Below, piece by piece: positions 1 through 8,567 of a stretch of 64,000 bases of DNA. Source of the stretch: Halopseudomonas sabulinigri (GTDB lineage Bacteria > Pseudomonadota > Gammaproteobacteria > Pseudomonadales > Pseudomonadaceae). The stretch's first letter is position 1. Every line of letters starts with the position of its first letter. Location of the stretch: positions 1,488,001 through 1,552,000 of the forward strand of contig NZ_LT629763.1 in assembly GCF_900105255.1 (NCBI RefSeq). Reading direction: 5' to 3'. The notes beneath the pieces were generated by a model that saw nothing but the letters and a program-made list of their open reading frames with translations, was not told the origin of the DNA and ran no database searches. The position numbers were made by a program, and so were the translations under genes.

Positions 1-736
1 CCTGATGCAGCAGTAAGGGAAAACAACCACGCTCCCCATCGAATCGCATCAAAGAAGAGGCACTGTCCTCAACATCAATCTCCAGGCCACTCAAATGCCC
101 GCCATGGGTCGACAGGCTGCGGGGCAAGCCGAAATACCAATAAATCAGGTCCATCTCATGGATCTGAGACAGGATCACCCCGCCGCCCTGATCAGCGCGC
201 GCAGCATACATCTGCCGGTAATCTTCGTAGCGATGCCAATTGGGCAGATACTCGCCAATCTCTGAGCGTACGCTGACGAGCCGTCCAAAAAAGCCGTCGT
301 CAAGCAAGGCCTTGAGCCGCTGTAAGCCAGGATGAAAGCGGAAGTTATAACCGACATGGAACAGCAACTCGCGCTTCTGAACCTCGGCCAGCAGTTCATC
401 CAGACCGTTCATATCGCTTGCTAACGGCTTTTCCATGAATATCGGAACGCCGGCGCGCGCGCATTCCAATGCCACAGGTACATGCAGCGCGTTAGGGTTG
501 CAGATAAAAACCGCCTCAGGCTGCTGCGCGAGAGCATCTGCTAGCTCGTGGTGTACCTGGATGGCGTAATCCTTTTCCAGATCCGCTCCCTCATCGACTG
601 TCAGGTTATCCAGCAGCTTGATGCGCTGACCGCGTACACGATAGGCGTGCACCTCCAGCGTGTCACCCAGCAACAGGCGCAGGTTGCGCAGGTGGCGCTG
701 ACCGATACCACCCAGCCCACAAAACAGAATCTTCAC
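1..736 (-). CDS. Gfo/Idh/MocA-family NAD(P)-dependent sugar dehydrogenase (3' end outside window)
   Basis: About 245 residues are visible; the C-terminus runs off the window start. The protein opens with a Rossmann motif (GLGGIGQRH, residues 7-15) and has the family EKP motif at residues 102-104, where Lys is the usual catalytic residue, followed by a GYNFRFHPG segment. Family members oxidise or reduce hydroxyls of sugars or nucleotide sugars with NAD(P). The start is GTG, overlapping the stop of the upstream isomerase-like gene as GTGA, so translation is probably coupled. It is the last visible gene of the minus-strand glycan operon, so a role in modifying an activated sugar is inferred; the substrate is unknown. 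Confidence 0.85.
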   Translation of the reverse strand, partial: MKILFCGLGGIGQRHLRNLRLLLGDTLEVHAYRVRGQRIKLLDNLTVDEGADLEKDYAIQVHHELADALAQQPEAVFICNPNALHVPVALECARAGVPIFMEKPLASDMNGLDELLAEVQKRELLFHVGYNFRFHPGLQRLKALLDDGFFGRLVSVRSEIGEYLPNWHRYEDYRQMYAARADQGGGVILSQIHEMDLIYWYFGLPRSLSTHGGHLSGLEIDVEDSASSLMRFDGERGCFPLLLHQ

Positions 737-1620
737 GATAGCGCTCTCTTGTCGTCGTTCAGGGCACAGCCGCGCAGCCATTGCGCTGCCAGGCTGGCCA
801 TTTCCGCGAGCCAGCGCGGCTCGTCCCCTGGCTCACCGCGCGCGACCTGCAGCACGAAGTCACCACGGTAGTCATACTTGATCAATTGCTCGCGCAGGCT
901 ACAAAAATCGGTGTCACCCCGGCCCAGCTCAACGGTGCTCGCACCACGCTGACGGTCCTTGATATGAACACTGCCGACCCGCGGCCCATAGGCGGCAAAC
1001 TCATCTGCAGGCAAATACCCCAGCGAGGCGCTGTTGCCCGCGTCATAGTTGACGCGGACCAGAGGATGCTCAAGCGCCGAAAGCAGTCGTTGAAAAGCAT
1101 CAGGGGCAAGGTCGGTTTCAAGGTGCAGTTCTACCGCATGCCGTTCGGCGCTAGGCAACACCTGACGCAATGCTTCAATCACCTCAGCTCGCTCAGCTTC
1201 ACTGCGAATACTTGAGGCATCGACGAAGGGTAAAACCACGCGCCCTATGCCGAGTTCGCCACACACAGCAAGCAGCCACTCCAGACGCGCGAGCAAAGCA
1301 GCACGCTCTGCAGCGTCGGTGCGCAACAGCGGGCGGTCCATAAAATAGTCGGCACAAACCGATACCACGGCAATACCATGCTCACCCAGCAAGCGGGTTA
1401 GCTCTTGGCGGCCGTCTTCAGTTTCTAGCGGGTTTTCGCCCTCGCCGTAGAGGTCGTAAATCCATTCGATACCGCGCAGCCCAATTTGCGCTGCACGTTC
1501 TATTTCCAGGCGCCAATGATGACGAGGAAAGGACTGAAAGCGCCCTTCTTCTGGCGCGCTGAGCCTCCCCTGCATGGTATACAGGCCGCCATCGGCGTAG
1601 GCAGTCAGAAAGTCAGCCAT
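733..1620 (-). CDS. Sugar phosphate isomerase/epimerase-like TIM-barrel protein (AP-endonuclease-2 fold)
   Basis: The 295-residue protein has the xylose isomerase-like barrel pattern: an early IGLRGIEWIYD strand, a central ELHLETD strand, VRVNYDAGNSASLGY (a metal-binding DxGN strand) and VGSVHIKDR near the C-terminus, a typical metal-ligand His strand. The ATG is chosen because GGAGG lies just upstream. It starts one base after the stop of the thiamine-diphosphate gene and overlaps the following dehydrogenase gene by 4 bases, so it belongs to the same transcript. Such enzymes isomerise or epimerise keto sugars. The substrate cannot be read from sequence, but the operon implies an intermediate of the surface sugar. 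Confidence 0.85.
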   Translation of the reverse strand: MADFLTAYADGGLYTMQGRLSAPEEGRFQSFPRHHWRLEIERAAQIGLRGIEWIYDLYGEGENPLETEDGRQELTRLLGEHGIAVVSVCADYFMDRPLLRTDAAERAALLARLEWLLAVCGELGIGRVVLPFVDASSIRSEAERAEVIEALRQVLPSAERHAVELHLETDLAPDAFQRLLSALEHPLVRVNYDAGNSASLGYLPADEFAAYGPRVGSVHIKDRQRGASTVELGRGDTDFCSLREQLIKYDYRGDFVLQVARGEPGDEPRWLAEMASLAAQWLRGCALNDDKRALS

Positions 1621-1621
1621 A

Positions 1622-3409
1622 TCACTCCTCCACCAACGGAATAAGCATATTGGCGCGCAGTTCATCGCGCTCCAGGAAGGGAAAGAGATCCTCCAGCGGA
1701 CTGGAAACCATGGCGCCGTTCTGTCCGATGCGCGAGGTTATGCGCGGGCCAATTGCCTGATCCGGCTCGACCATCACCTCACACACCACCGGCCCCTCAT
1801 GCGCCAGCGCCTGCTCAATGGTAGCGCGCAGGTCGCCAGTGCCATCGACCCGTAAGACGGGCAGACCAAAGGCCGCGGCCAAAGCCGAAATGTCCGGCAG
1901 CGTCAGGCCGGACGTTGGGTCACAGCCAATTGTCTGCTTGAAATAGCCGCCCTGGGATGCGCGAATTGATGCATAACCGTTGTTGTTGAGCACAAAATAC
2001 TTGATTGGCAGCTGCAGGCGCCGAACCACTTCCAACTCTTGAATATTCATCACAAAGCCGCCATCGCCATCAATGGAGACCGTGCGGCGGCTGCCGCTGC
2101 CCAGGCACCCGCCAATGGAGGCAGGCAACCCGTAACCCATGGAGCCAAGACCACCGGTGGCAACCGCTCGCTGGCCGCGTTTAAGGCGCAGCGCCAACCA
2201 GAAGGTATCCAGCGCCGCACCCGAACTACCGGGAATAATCTGATCGCCCTCCGCCAGCAGCTCGGAAAGCACCTCGGTAAACACGTAGGTATTAACGTAG
2301 TTACTCGGCTTGCGATACTCCTCCAGCACAACAGGATAAGCCGCCTTCCATTGCGCGCAGCGCGAACGCCACGCGTCACACTCCAGCTGAGTTCCAGCGC
2401 TAATCCGGTGTAACTGCTGAACAAAGTCCTTGGCATCGCACACAAAGCTTTCGTCCGGCATATCACCCAGCTTGGCTATCTCGGCTGGATCCACATCAAC
2501 CACCACGATCCCGGCCTCGCGGGCGAAGTGTTTGCGGTTAAAGCCGGTAATGGAGAAATCCATTCGGCAGCCAATGGCCAGCACCAGATCCGCATTTTGC
2601 ACCGAGAAGTTGGGGCCACGCGGCGCGACCGTACCACAGCGGCCCGCGTAAAGGGGATGATCATGTTCCAACAGATCAGCGCCAATCCAGGTCGTCAGGG
2701 TCGGGATACGCAAGCTTTCAATAAGTTGCCGCAGCTCTGCCTCTGCCCCAGCTGCGTGCACGCCATTGCCAACCAGCAGTACCGGACGCTGCGCGGACCG
2801 CAACCGATCCATCATCCGTGCCAGTGCCGCTTCATCCGGTAGCAGCAGCTCAGCCTCATCCGGGATGAAGCCTTCCAGCTGCTGCGGATCTATCTCGGTT
2901 GCCTGCACATCCAGCGGCACGTCAATCCACGCCGGGCCCTTGCGTCCACTGAGCATCAGATGCAGGGCTTTCTCCAGTTCATAGCGAACGCGCAACGGAT
3001 CCAGCAGGCATACCGCATATTTGGTCAGGGGCCCAGCCACACTGACGATATCCAGCTCCTGAGTACCCAGTTGGCGCAAGCCGCTATCGCCTTTCAGATC
3101 CGCACGCTTTACCTGGCCTGAAACGAAAAGCGTCGGGGTCGATTCGAACCAGGCTCCTGCCAGCCCCGTCAGGGCATTGGTAGCTCCGGGGCCGGAGGTC
3201 ACCAGGCATACGCCAATACCACCCGAGGTGCGCGCATAGCCTTCTGCGGCTATCGCTGCGCCTTGCTCGTGCAACATGCTGACCGGGGTCAGACGAGTCT
3301 GACGGTAAAGCGCGTTGTTCAAATGCATCGCACCACCGCCAGGCAGAAAGAAAATATGCTTTACACCCTGTTTAGCAATGAACTCAAAAATATAATCGGC
3401 AACACGCAT
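1622..3409 (-). CDS. Thiamine-diphosphate-dependent acetolactate synthase-like enzyme
   Basis: The protein has about 595 residues and the three-domain layout of the acetolactate synthase/pyruvate oxidase family. The N-terminal PYR domain has the activating Glu in HEQGAAIAAEGYAR, a central domain follows, and the C-terminal PP domain has the ThDP/Mg motif GDGGF...NNNGY. There is no partner regulatory subunit and no isoleucine-pathway gene nearby. Instead it follows rfbFGH, whose product is a CDP-4-keto-3,6-dideoxyhexose, the substrate class used by the Yersinia enzyme YerE when it adds a two-carbon unit from pyruvate. A branched-sugar role is therefore inferred. ATG at 3409 is chosen; GTG 3421 and TTG 3433 are in-frame alternatives. 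Confidence 0.85.
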   Translation of the reverse strand: MRVADYIFEFIAKQGVKHIFFLPGGGAMHLNNALYRQTRLTPVSMLHEQGAAIAAEGYARTSGGIGVCLVTSGPGATNALTGLAGAWFESTPTLFVSGQVKRADLKGDSGLRQLGTQELDIVSVAGPLTKYAVCLLDPLRVRYELEKALHLMLSGRKGPAWIDVPLDVQATEIDPQQLEGFIPDEAELLLPDEAALARMMDRLRSAQRPVLLVGNGVHAAGAEAELRQLIESLRIPTLTTWIGADLLEHDHPLYAGRCGTVAPRGPNFSVQNADLVLAIGCRMDFSITGFNRKHFAREAGIVVVDVDPAEIAKLGDMPDESFVCDAKDFVQQLHRISAGTQLECDAWRSRCAQWKAAYPVVLEEYRKPSNYVNTYVFTEVLSELLAEGDQIIPGSSGAALDTFWLALRLKRGQRAVATGGLGSMGYGLPASIGGCLGSGSRRTVSIDGDGGFVMNIQELEVVRRLQLPIKYFVLNNNGYASIRASQGGYFKQTIGCDPTSGLTLPDISALAAAFGLPVLRVDGTGDLRATIEQALAHEGPVVCEVMVEPDQAIGPRITSRIGQNGAMVSSPLEDLFPFLERDELRANMLIPLVEE

Positions 3410-3429
3410 GGCTTTACTCACAGCTCGAA

Positions 3430-4608
3430 TCAAGTTGGAAGGCGATGTTCAGGCACGGCATACAGCACAAGATCCCAGCCATCGCTAACGTGGGGACCAA
3501 GGCTATACCGATAGTTTTTAGAGTAACTGTGCAGCTGCAGCAGGATTTGCCACAGGTGGCTTTGTTCGTGATAGACGCTGACCGCGATCACCGGTTCGTG
3601 CTCGGTGATCATTGCTCTTCCGCCGGCAAGGCATTGAGGCTCAAGGCCTTCGATGTCTATCTTGATAAACGTCGGCAGTAAACCTCTGGCTGATAGCTCG
3701 TCAAGTGTTGTCATGGGAACCAGCTCATCGCCCATACCTACCCGCGATGATGGCCCGTTGGCCGCCTCTATCAATACATCACCAAAGCCTTCGCCAATCG
3801 CTAATCGGTGAGTCTGCACGCGGACATCATCAACTCGCTGCACACACGCCTGAAGTTGCGCAAAATTCTGCGTAACTGGCTCAAAGCAGTGGTACTCCAG
3901 AAAGTCCCGACCGCTGGCCAGGTAACTTTCCAATGTATCGCCATTGAATGCACCCAGATCAAAAACCACTTCTGCCGCATAGTTAGTACTGAAATGAGCA
4001 TCAAAATAAATCTGCAGCGGGGAGGATACGGGTAGCAGATCATGATCCAGATGCAGCCGCCATTCGACATGATCGACGTACAGCTTGCGCGACGTCTCGT
4101 CCGCGAGCAAAGCAAATGCCTTCCTGATTGCTCCAGCTTCCGGCAGCACATTCTCTGGTAGATCCATGCAGTAATGCGGAAGCAGGTATTGCGGAAAGCG
4201 CCACGCCAGATGTCCAAATAAAGCTATACGCTCGAAGCCCAACTCGACCAAGGGCTGAAGCCGGTCTGACATGCAATCATGGATGTGGCCGCTCCAGATG
4301 GTGCAGATGACTGACGGCAAGGCGCCTTCCCATGTCTCCGCCAGCTTAGCTGGGCTGAGCACCAGAACAGAGTCAATCTGAGTCCCCCAGAGCGCCGGAT
4401 TGTTATCCAAGAAGGCGCAGGGAACGAAGCCCAGCTCCTTCAGGACTGCCAAGGCCTTGCGGCCAAGCTGACTTGCGCCAAACAGGACGAAGGGACGATC
4501 AAGCCCGCCAATGCGTTGGTCAAGCGTACCGGCTTGACGCTCACGAACCGATTGCAGAGGTTCGCTAAGCAAGCGTTCCAGTCGCTGGGTAAGGTCTTCT
4601 GTATTCAT
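3430..4608 (-). CDS. FkbM-family methyltransferase with N-terminal Rossmann-like region
   Basis: About 392 residues. The C-terminal half is an FkbM-type SAM methyltransferase: FDLGAFNGDTLESYL is motif I, HCFEPV follows, and IKIDIEGLEPQCLAGG is the hallmark FkbM segment. The N-terminal part carries FVLFGASQLGRKALAVL, a nucleotide-binding-like strand-loop-helix, with FLDNNPALWG after it, resembling the small Rossmann domains seen in glycan-modifying proteins. FkbM enzymes O-methylate sugars or secondary metabolites, so it may methylate the product of this operon. Two in-frame ATGs (4617 and 4608) lie close together; 4608 is used. The upstream NeuB-like gene ends 10 bases before. Confidence 0.8.
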   Translation of the reverse strand: MNTEDLTQRLERLLSEPLQSVRERQAGTLDQRIGGLDRPFVLFGASQLGRKALAVLKELGFVPCAFLDNNPALWGTQIDSVLVLSPAKLAETWEGALPSVICTIWSGHIHDCMSDRLQPLVELGFERIALFGHLAWRFPQYLLPHYCMDLPENVLPEAGAIRKAFALLADETSRKLYVDHVEWRLHLDHDLLPVSSPLQIYFDAHFSTNYAAEVVFDLGAFNGDTLESYLASGRDFLEYHCFEPVTQNFAQLQACVQRVDDVRVQTHRLAIGEGFGDVLIEAANGPSSRVGMGDELVPMTTLDELSARGLLPTFIKIDIEGLEPQCLAGGRAMITEHEPVIAVSVYHEQSHLWQILLQLHSYSKNYRYSLGPHVSDGWDLVLYAVPEHRLPT

Positions 4609-4618
4609 GGTATGCATC

Positions 4619-6514
4619 TCAAAGTGATTGCAAATACGCCAATGCGGACCAGAACCCAGCCCCATGATCTTTGTGCCCCTGCCAGACTTCTGGGATAAAA
4701 CTGGCATCGCTGGCTTTGACTTGCGCCCAGGTGGCCGGCCAGTCCACATCACCTGTGCCCATCAGTACGCCTTCGCCGTTGGTGCCTTTGGCATCGGCCA
4801 CATGCAGATGCGCGGAAAGGGGTAGCAAGCGACGCAATGCCTGCTGAAAATCCAAGCCAAAGTGAAAACACGTCATCTGCAGATGAGATAGATCCAGGCA
4901 CAACCGCAAGCCAAAAGCCTCAGCCTTCTGCGCCAGCTCCTCGGGCATCATGAAGATGTTCTGGTGGCGTTGGCCACCAAAGTGCCAGGGGAACGGCGCC
5001 ATGTTCTGCGGAATTAGCTCGGTGGAGCCAAAGTCAATCTGCGCGCACGAGTTGCGAAAGCGCGCGTAAAGCGCCTCGCGCTGCTCCACGGGCAGCGGCG
5101 CGTCAGCCGAAAAGCCACCCACGTTGGCCACAATCAGCTGCGCATCTGCCTGCGGGAAAAAAGCGGCAATACGCTGAGTCGCATCCACCACCCGCTGCAG
5201 GTTGACGATGGAGCGCTGCCGATAGGCTTCATCCTCGGCAACCAGATCAAGCAGCTCACTATTCTCGAATAGTTCAGGCGCATGCACGACCAACCGATTG
5301 CAGTTAACCATGTCGAGATAGGGTTCAGGGTCGACCGACAAGTCGCGATACGAGAGGTGAAACTCAAACAAATCGGGTGAGATACGCGCGTGATACTGCA
5401 AAAAATCGTGGTAGCGCACTGGCACGCCCCAGCGTATCGGCAAGTCAAACGCCAACTGTTCCTGCCCTGCACCGGCAATATCACTCTCGAACAGGAAGTC
5501 GCCCTGTTCAATATCACGGCAAGCAGCACGTCCCAGCAGGTCTGCCAGACGGTAGGGAGGCAATCCCTGACCGGGGCTGGCAATCCGCAGCTTGTCCTGC
5601 GTGAACACTTCCCCTGCGTTGATCTTGGTGGCGGCTATCACGCTCTTGCCGAGATTCTCGCGGTTAAGCAGCTCTCCCTGACTCACCTGACGTTGCATGC
5701 CTGCGCAGGGCAGCGCCTTTTCCAGTTGTCGAACGCCATCTACCAATTGCTTGAACTCGGTTGGCTCAAGGCTTGCCAGGTGGTCCGGCCCTTCCATATT
5801 CCGATCCAGCGTGATGTGTCGCTCAAGCAACTTGGCACCCAATGCGACCGCGGCAAGTGAAATGGCAATGCCTCGCTCATGCCCCGAATAGCCAACCAAA
5901 CCGTGCAGTTCACGCAAGCGAGCAATGTAACCGAGCTGAATATCCGTCTCAGGCGCCGGATAGGCACTATTGCAATGCAGCAAGGCAAAAGGCACCTGCA
6001 AGGCTCGCAATTGCTCAATCGCAGCCACCACCTCATGCTCGTATGACATACCCGTGGAGAGAATCATCGGCTTGCCCAAGGTCGCTGCCTTTGCAATCAG
6101 GTAGGGATTGCACAAATCTGCCGAAGCCAGTTTGACCGCGGGCAGGTCGAAGTCGGCCAGCGCATCAACACTGGCCTCATCCCAAGGCGTGCAGAGATAA
6201 AGAATATCCTGGCTTGAACAGTAGTCGCGCAACTCCCTGTGCTCTGCCAGTGTCAACTCGACCTTGTCCAGCAGGTCCTGAATGTATTCCACACCCAGGT
6301 CTTCGGCACGTGAGCCATCCGCCTTGCTACGGTAGAGTGCGGCGCGGTTGCGCAGCTGAAACTTGACGCAGTCGGCACCCACCGCGATGGCAGCATCAAC
6401 CAATTTTTTGGCGAGATCGAGCGAGCCATTGTGATTGTTGCCTACCTCAGCAATAACGAATACCCGCTCTCCGCCGACGGAAAACCCACCGATATCCATG
6501 CTTGCGCCAGTCAT
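4619..6514 (-). CDS. NeuB-family synthase (sialic/legionaminic-type) fused to a second TIM-barrel domain
   Basis: The roughly 631-residue protein combines two enzymes. Residues about 15-270 form a NeuB barrel: FVIAEVGNNHNGSLDLAKK, VGADCVKFQ, LSTGMS, GYSGHERG and HITLDRNMEGPDH are family hallmarks for condensing phosphoenolpyruvate with an aldose. An SAF antifreeze-like domain follows (residues about 275-345, SVIAATKINAGEVF). From about 355 to the end lies a separate xylose isomerase-like barrel with LCLDLSHLQMTC, HLHVADAKG and FIPEVWQGH. Stand-alone NeuB proteins are usually about 340-360 residues. ATG 6514 overlaps the upstream stop as ATGA; ATG 6532 is an alternative. The natural sugar substrate is not predictable. 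Confidence 0.88.
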   Translation of the reverse strand: MTGASMDIGGFSVGGERVFVIAEVGNNHNGSLDLAKKLVDAAIAVGADCVKFQLRNRAALYRSKADGSRAEDLGVEYIQDLLDKVELTLAEHRELRDYCSSQDILYLCTPWDEASVDALADFDLPAVKLASADLCNPYLIAKAATLGKPMILSTGMSYEHEVVAAIEQLRALQVPFALLHCNSAYPAPETDIQLGYIARLRELHGLVGYSGHERGIAISLAAVALGAKLLERHITLDRNMEGPDHLASLEPTEFKQLVDGVRQLEKALPCAGMQRQVSQGELLNRENLGKSVIAATKINAGEVFTQDKLRIASPGQGLPPYRLADLLGRAACRDIEQGDFLFESDIAGAGQEQLAFDLPIRWGVPVRYHDFLQYHARISPDLFEFHLSYRDLSVDPEPYLDMVNCNRLVVHAPELFENSELLDLVAEDEAYRQRSIVNLQRVVDATQRIAAFFPQADAQLIVANVGGFSADAPLPVEQREALYARFRNSCAQIDFGSTELIPQNMAPFPWHFGGQRHQNIFMMPEELAQKAEAFGLRLCLDLSHLQMTCFHFGLDFQQALRRLLPLSAHLHVADAKGTNGEGVLMGTGDVDWPATWAQVKASDASFIPEVWQGHKDHGAGFWSALAYLQSL

Positions 6515-7875
6515 TGTATTTTTGTCCGCCATGAGGTCACGCCACTGGATTCAAATCGAAAATTGGTTGTCGAGCAGCCTATCTCATGCATGGCACGAAC
6601 GACTGCCTGACGATGTTGGGGCTGTACATAGAACAGGAAAAAGCCGCCGGCCCCGGCCCCCAGCAACTTGCCACCGAGTGCGCCTGCTGCCTGTGCCTTG
6701 GCGTAGATATCATCCAACTTGTCGTCGCTAACGGCGGAGGAAAACTGCTTTTTAAGCATCCAGGCTTCATGCAGGCATAGGCCAAAATCATGCAGCTCGC
6801 AGCGAATCAGGTGACGGTGCATTCGCCGACACAGCGTCACGCTTTCGCGCAGTAGATCGGTCTGCGACAGCTCCGCCTCCATTTCCTGGCGCTGCATTTC
6901 GTGCAATTGTCCCGAGTCATGCAGCGCGCCCGTGTCGCAAAGCACCAGGCAGGCCTCCAGCTCGAACCGGGCCGCATCTTCAAGGCGTATGGGGTGCACC
7001 AGGTTACGCTGGTTCTCGAACTCGATCAGATTGAAGCCGCCGAACGCAGACGCGTACTGATCCTGCCAGCCACCGGCAATGCCAAAACACAGTCGCTCTG
7101 CCTGAAAGGCCAGTTCGGCTATTTCATAGGTATTCCACCGATCCTGCCGCAGCTCATTGAAGGCGGCGATGATCGCCGTGGTTGCCGCCGAGGAGCCACC
7201 CAGACCGGAACCCACGGAAAAATCAGACCGCAAGTAGAGATCAAAACCATAGGCAGGCCGAATGACCGAAACAATAGTCGCCAGCAAGCTCTTGTGCTCA
7301 CTGATCAGCAATTGCGACAAACTTGGGTAATGCTCTTCGTGCGCAATATCCTCGGAGTAAATATGCACACTGGCGTCATCGCGCGGTACCAATGTCGCGT
7401 GCGCGTAAAGCCCTACCGTGCAACTCAGCACGGCGGCAGGATGATCAACAAAGAAGTAGGTCAGGTCCGCCCCACCGCCACAAAAACTCATTCGCACCGG
7501 GGCGCGCGCGCGCGCCAGCACCGGCACTTCCGGGCTGGCCGTCATTTGCCGTGTATAAATCTCGCAGAGACGCCCGTTGACATCCAACCCCGGCAGCGCG
7601 TTGTAGCCAAGATCGAAGGTTTTCAACAACTGCTCACGCGTGGCGCCGAGCTCAACCGCGCGGAAGTTCCGATTCATGCAAGCAGTGACCGGCAGCTTGG
7701 TGTCACCGCCCTGCAGTAGGTACCGCCGTACGTCACCGTTGGTGACGACGCCTACCAGCCGCTCTTGCGCCTCGACGACAAAGGCAATCTGCAGGTCTCC
7801 CGACTCGATGCACTTCACCGCATCAAGAATCGTCTCATCCACCCGAACCGTGAGCATATCCAGTAACCGGCTCAT
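6511..7875 (-). CDS. CBS-domain pair fused to a GHMP kinase (HddA-like sugar kinase)
   Basis: 454 residues. Residues 1 to about 110 are two CBS repeats (VVEAQERLVGVVTNGDVRRYL is typical of the first), a module that binds adenosine nucleotides and usually regulates an attached enzyme. From about residue 120 a GHMP kinase follows, with RAPVRMSFCGGGADLTYF, the phosphate-binding GSGLGGSSAATTA, and a C-terminal GGKLLGAGAGGFFLFY. The kinase part resembles D-glycero-D-manno-heptose 7-phosphate kinase, which makes the 1-phosphate. It overlaps the nucleotidyltransferase gene by ATGA, so the two probably phosphorylate and nucleotidylate the same sugar. No heptose isomerase or phosphatase is in view, so a heptose substrate is not established. 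Confidence 0.85.
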   Translation of the reverse strand: MSRLLDMLTVRVDETILDAVKCIESGDLQIAFVVEAQERLVGVVTNGDVRRYLLQGGDTKLPVTACMNRNFRAVELGATREQLLKTFDLGYNALPGLDVNGRLCEIYTRQMTASPEVPVLARARAPVRMSFCGGGADLTYFFVDHPAAVLSCTVGLYAHATLVPRDDASVHIYSEDIAHEEHYPSLSQLLISEHKSLLATIVSVIRPAYGFDLYLRSDFSVGSGLGGSSAATTAIIAAFNELRQDRWNTYEIAELAFQAERLCFGIAGGWQDQYASAFGGFNLIEFENQRNLVHPIRLEDAARFELEACLVLCDTGALHDSGQLHEMQRQEMEAELSQTDLLRESVTLCRRMHRHLIRCELHDFGLCLHEAWMLKKQFSSAVSDDKLDDIYAKAQAAGALGGKLLGAGAGGFFLFYVQPQHRQAVVRAMHEIGCSTTNFRFESSGVTSWRTKIQ

Positions 7876-8567
7876 TGTTGCGCACTCCCATCCGAGGAGG
7901 CTTTGAAGGCGGCAAGTGCGTCAGGGGTGCCAATATCGACAAAAGACCCAGCGTAGGTAACAACGCGCAGCGCGCAGCGCGCTATCAGTGACGGTAACAG
8001 GTCCAGCTCCATCGAACAGGGCCGCGGTTGCTCACCGGCCATTGCTGCAGGGGTAAAACAATACACTCCGGCATTGACCAATCCCGGACCGGTCTCGCCT
8101 TTTTCCAGCAACTCGAGCACGTGACCATCATCCGCTACCCGCAGACTGCCGTAGCGCGCACGATCGGCCACTGCCACCCCCAGTATCACACTGTCGACGC
8201 CATCGCTGCGCAGCCGGAAGGCATCATGGGCGAGATAGGTGTCGGCATTGAGCACCAGATAGGGCGCATCTGCAGGATGCTGCTGCAGGGCATTGAGCAG
8301 CGCCCCGCCCGTCCCCAGCGGATGCGGCTCGATGACCAGGTCCAGTGACAACCCAGCGCCTTGCGACAGGTCTGCGAGCATTGTCTCCAGCTGATCAGCA
8401 CGGTACCCGGCGCAGAGCACCACATGCCCTATGCCAGCGGTCTTGAGCTGTCTCAATAACAGCAACAGGAAGGGCTCGCCGTGCACGTCCACCACAGCTT
8501 TCTGCCCCCCCTTGGTGACCTCACGCAAACGCGTCCCCAGGCCGCCACACAGCACGTAGGCACGCAT
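7872..8567 (-). CDS. Sugar-1-phosphate nucleotidyltransferase (HddC-like)
   Basis: 231 residues with the nucleotidyltransferase signature near the start (LCGGLGTRLREVTKGGQKAV), a VLNADTYL metal-binding strand near residue 106 and a C-terminal FVDIGTPDAL segment. It lacks a left-handed beta-helix, so it is a short GT-A pyrophosphorylase like HddC, the guanylyltransferase of GDP-heptose synthesis. Its start ATG shares one base with the rfbH stop (TGATG), and it overlaps the kinase gene by 4 bases. It probably activates the sugar phosphate made by that kinase; which nucleotide is used cannot be read with certainty. Confidence 0.85.
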   Translation of the reverse strand: MRAYVLCGGLGTRLREVTKGGQKAVVDVHGEPFLLLLLRQLKTAGIGHVVLCAGYRADQLETMLADLSQGAGLSLDLVIEPHPLGTGGALLNALQQHPADAPYLVLNADTYLAHDAFRLRSDGVDSVILGVAVADRARYGSLRVADDGHVLELLEKGETGPGLVNAGVYCFTPAAMAGEQPRPCSMELDLLPSLIARCALRVVTYAGSFVDIGTPDALAAFKASSDGSAQQ

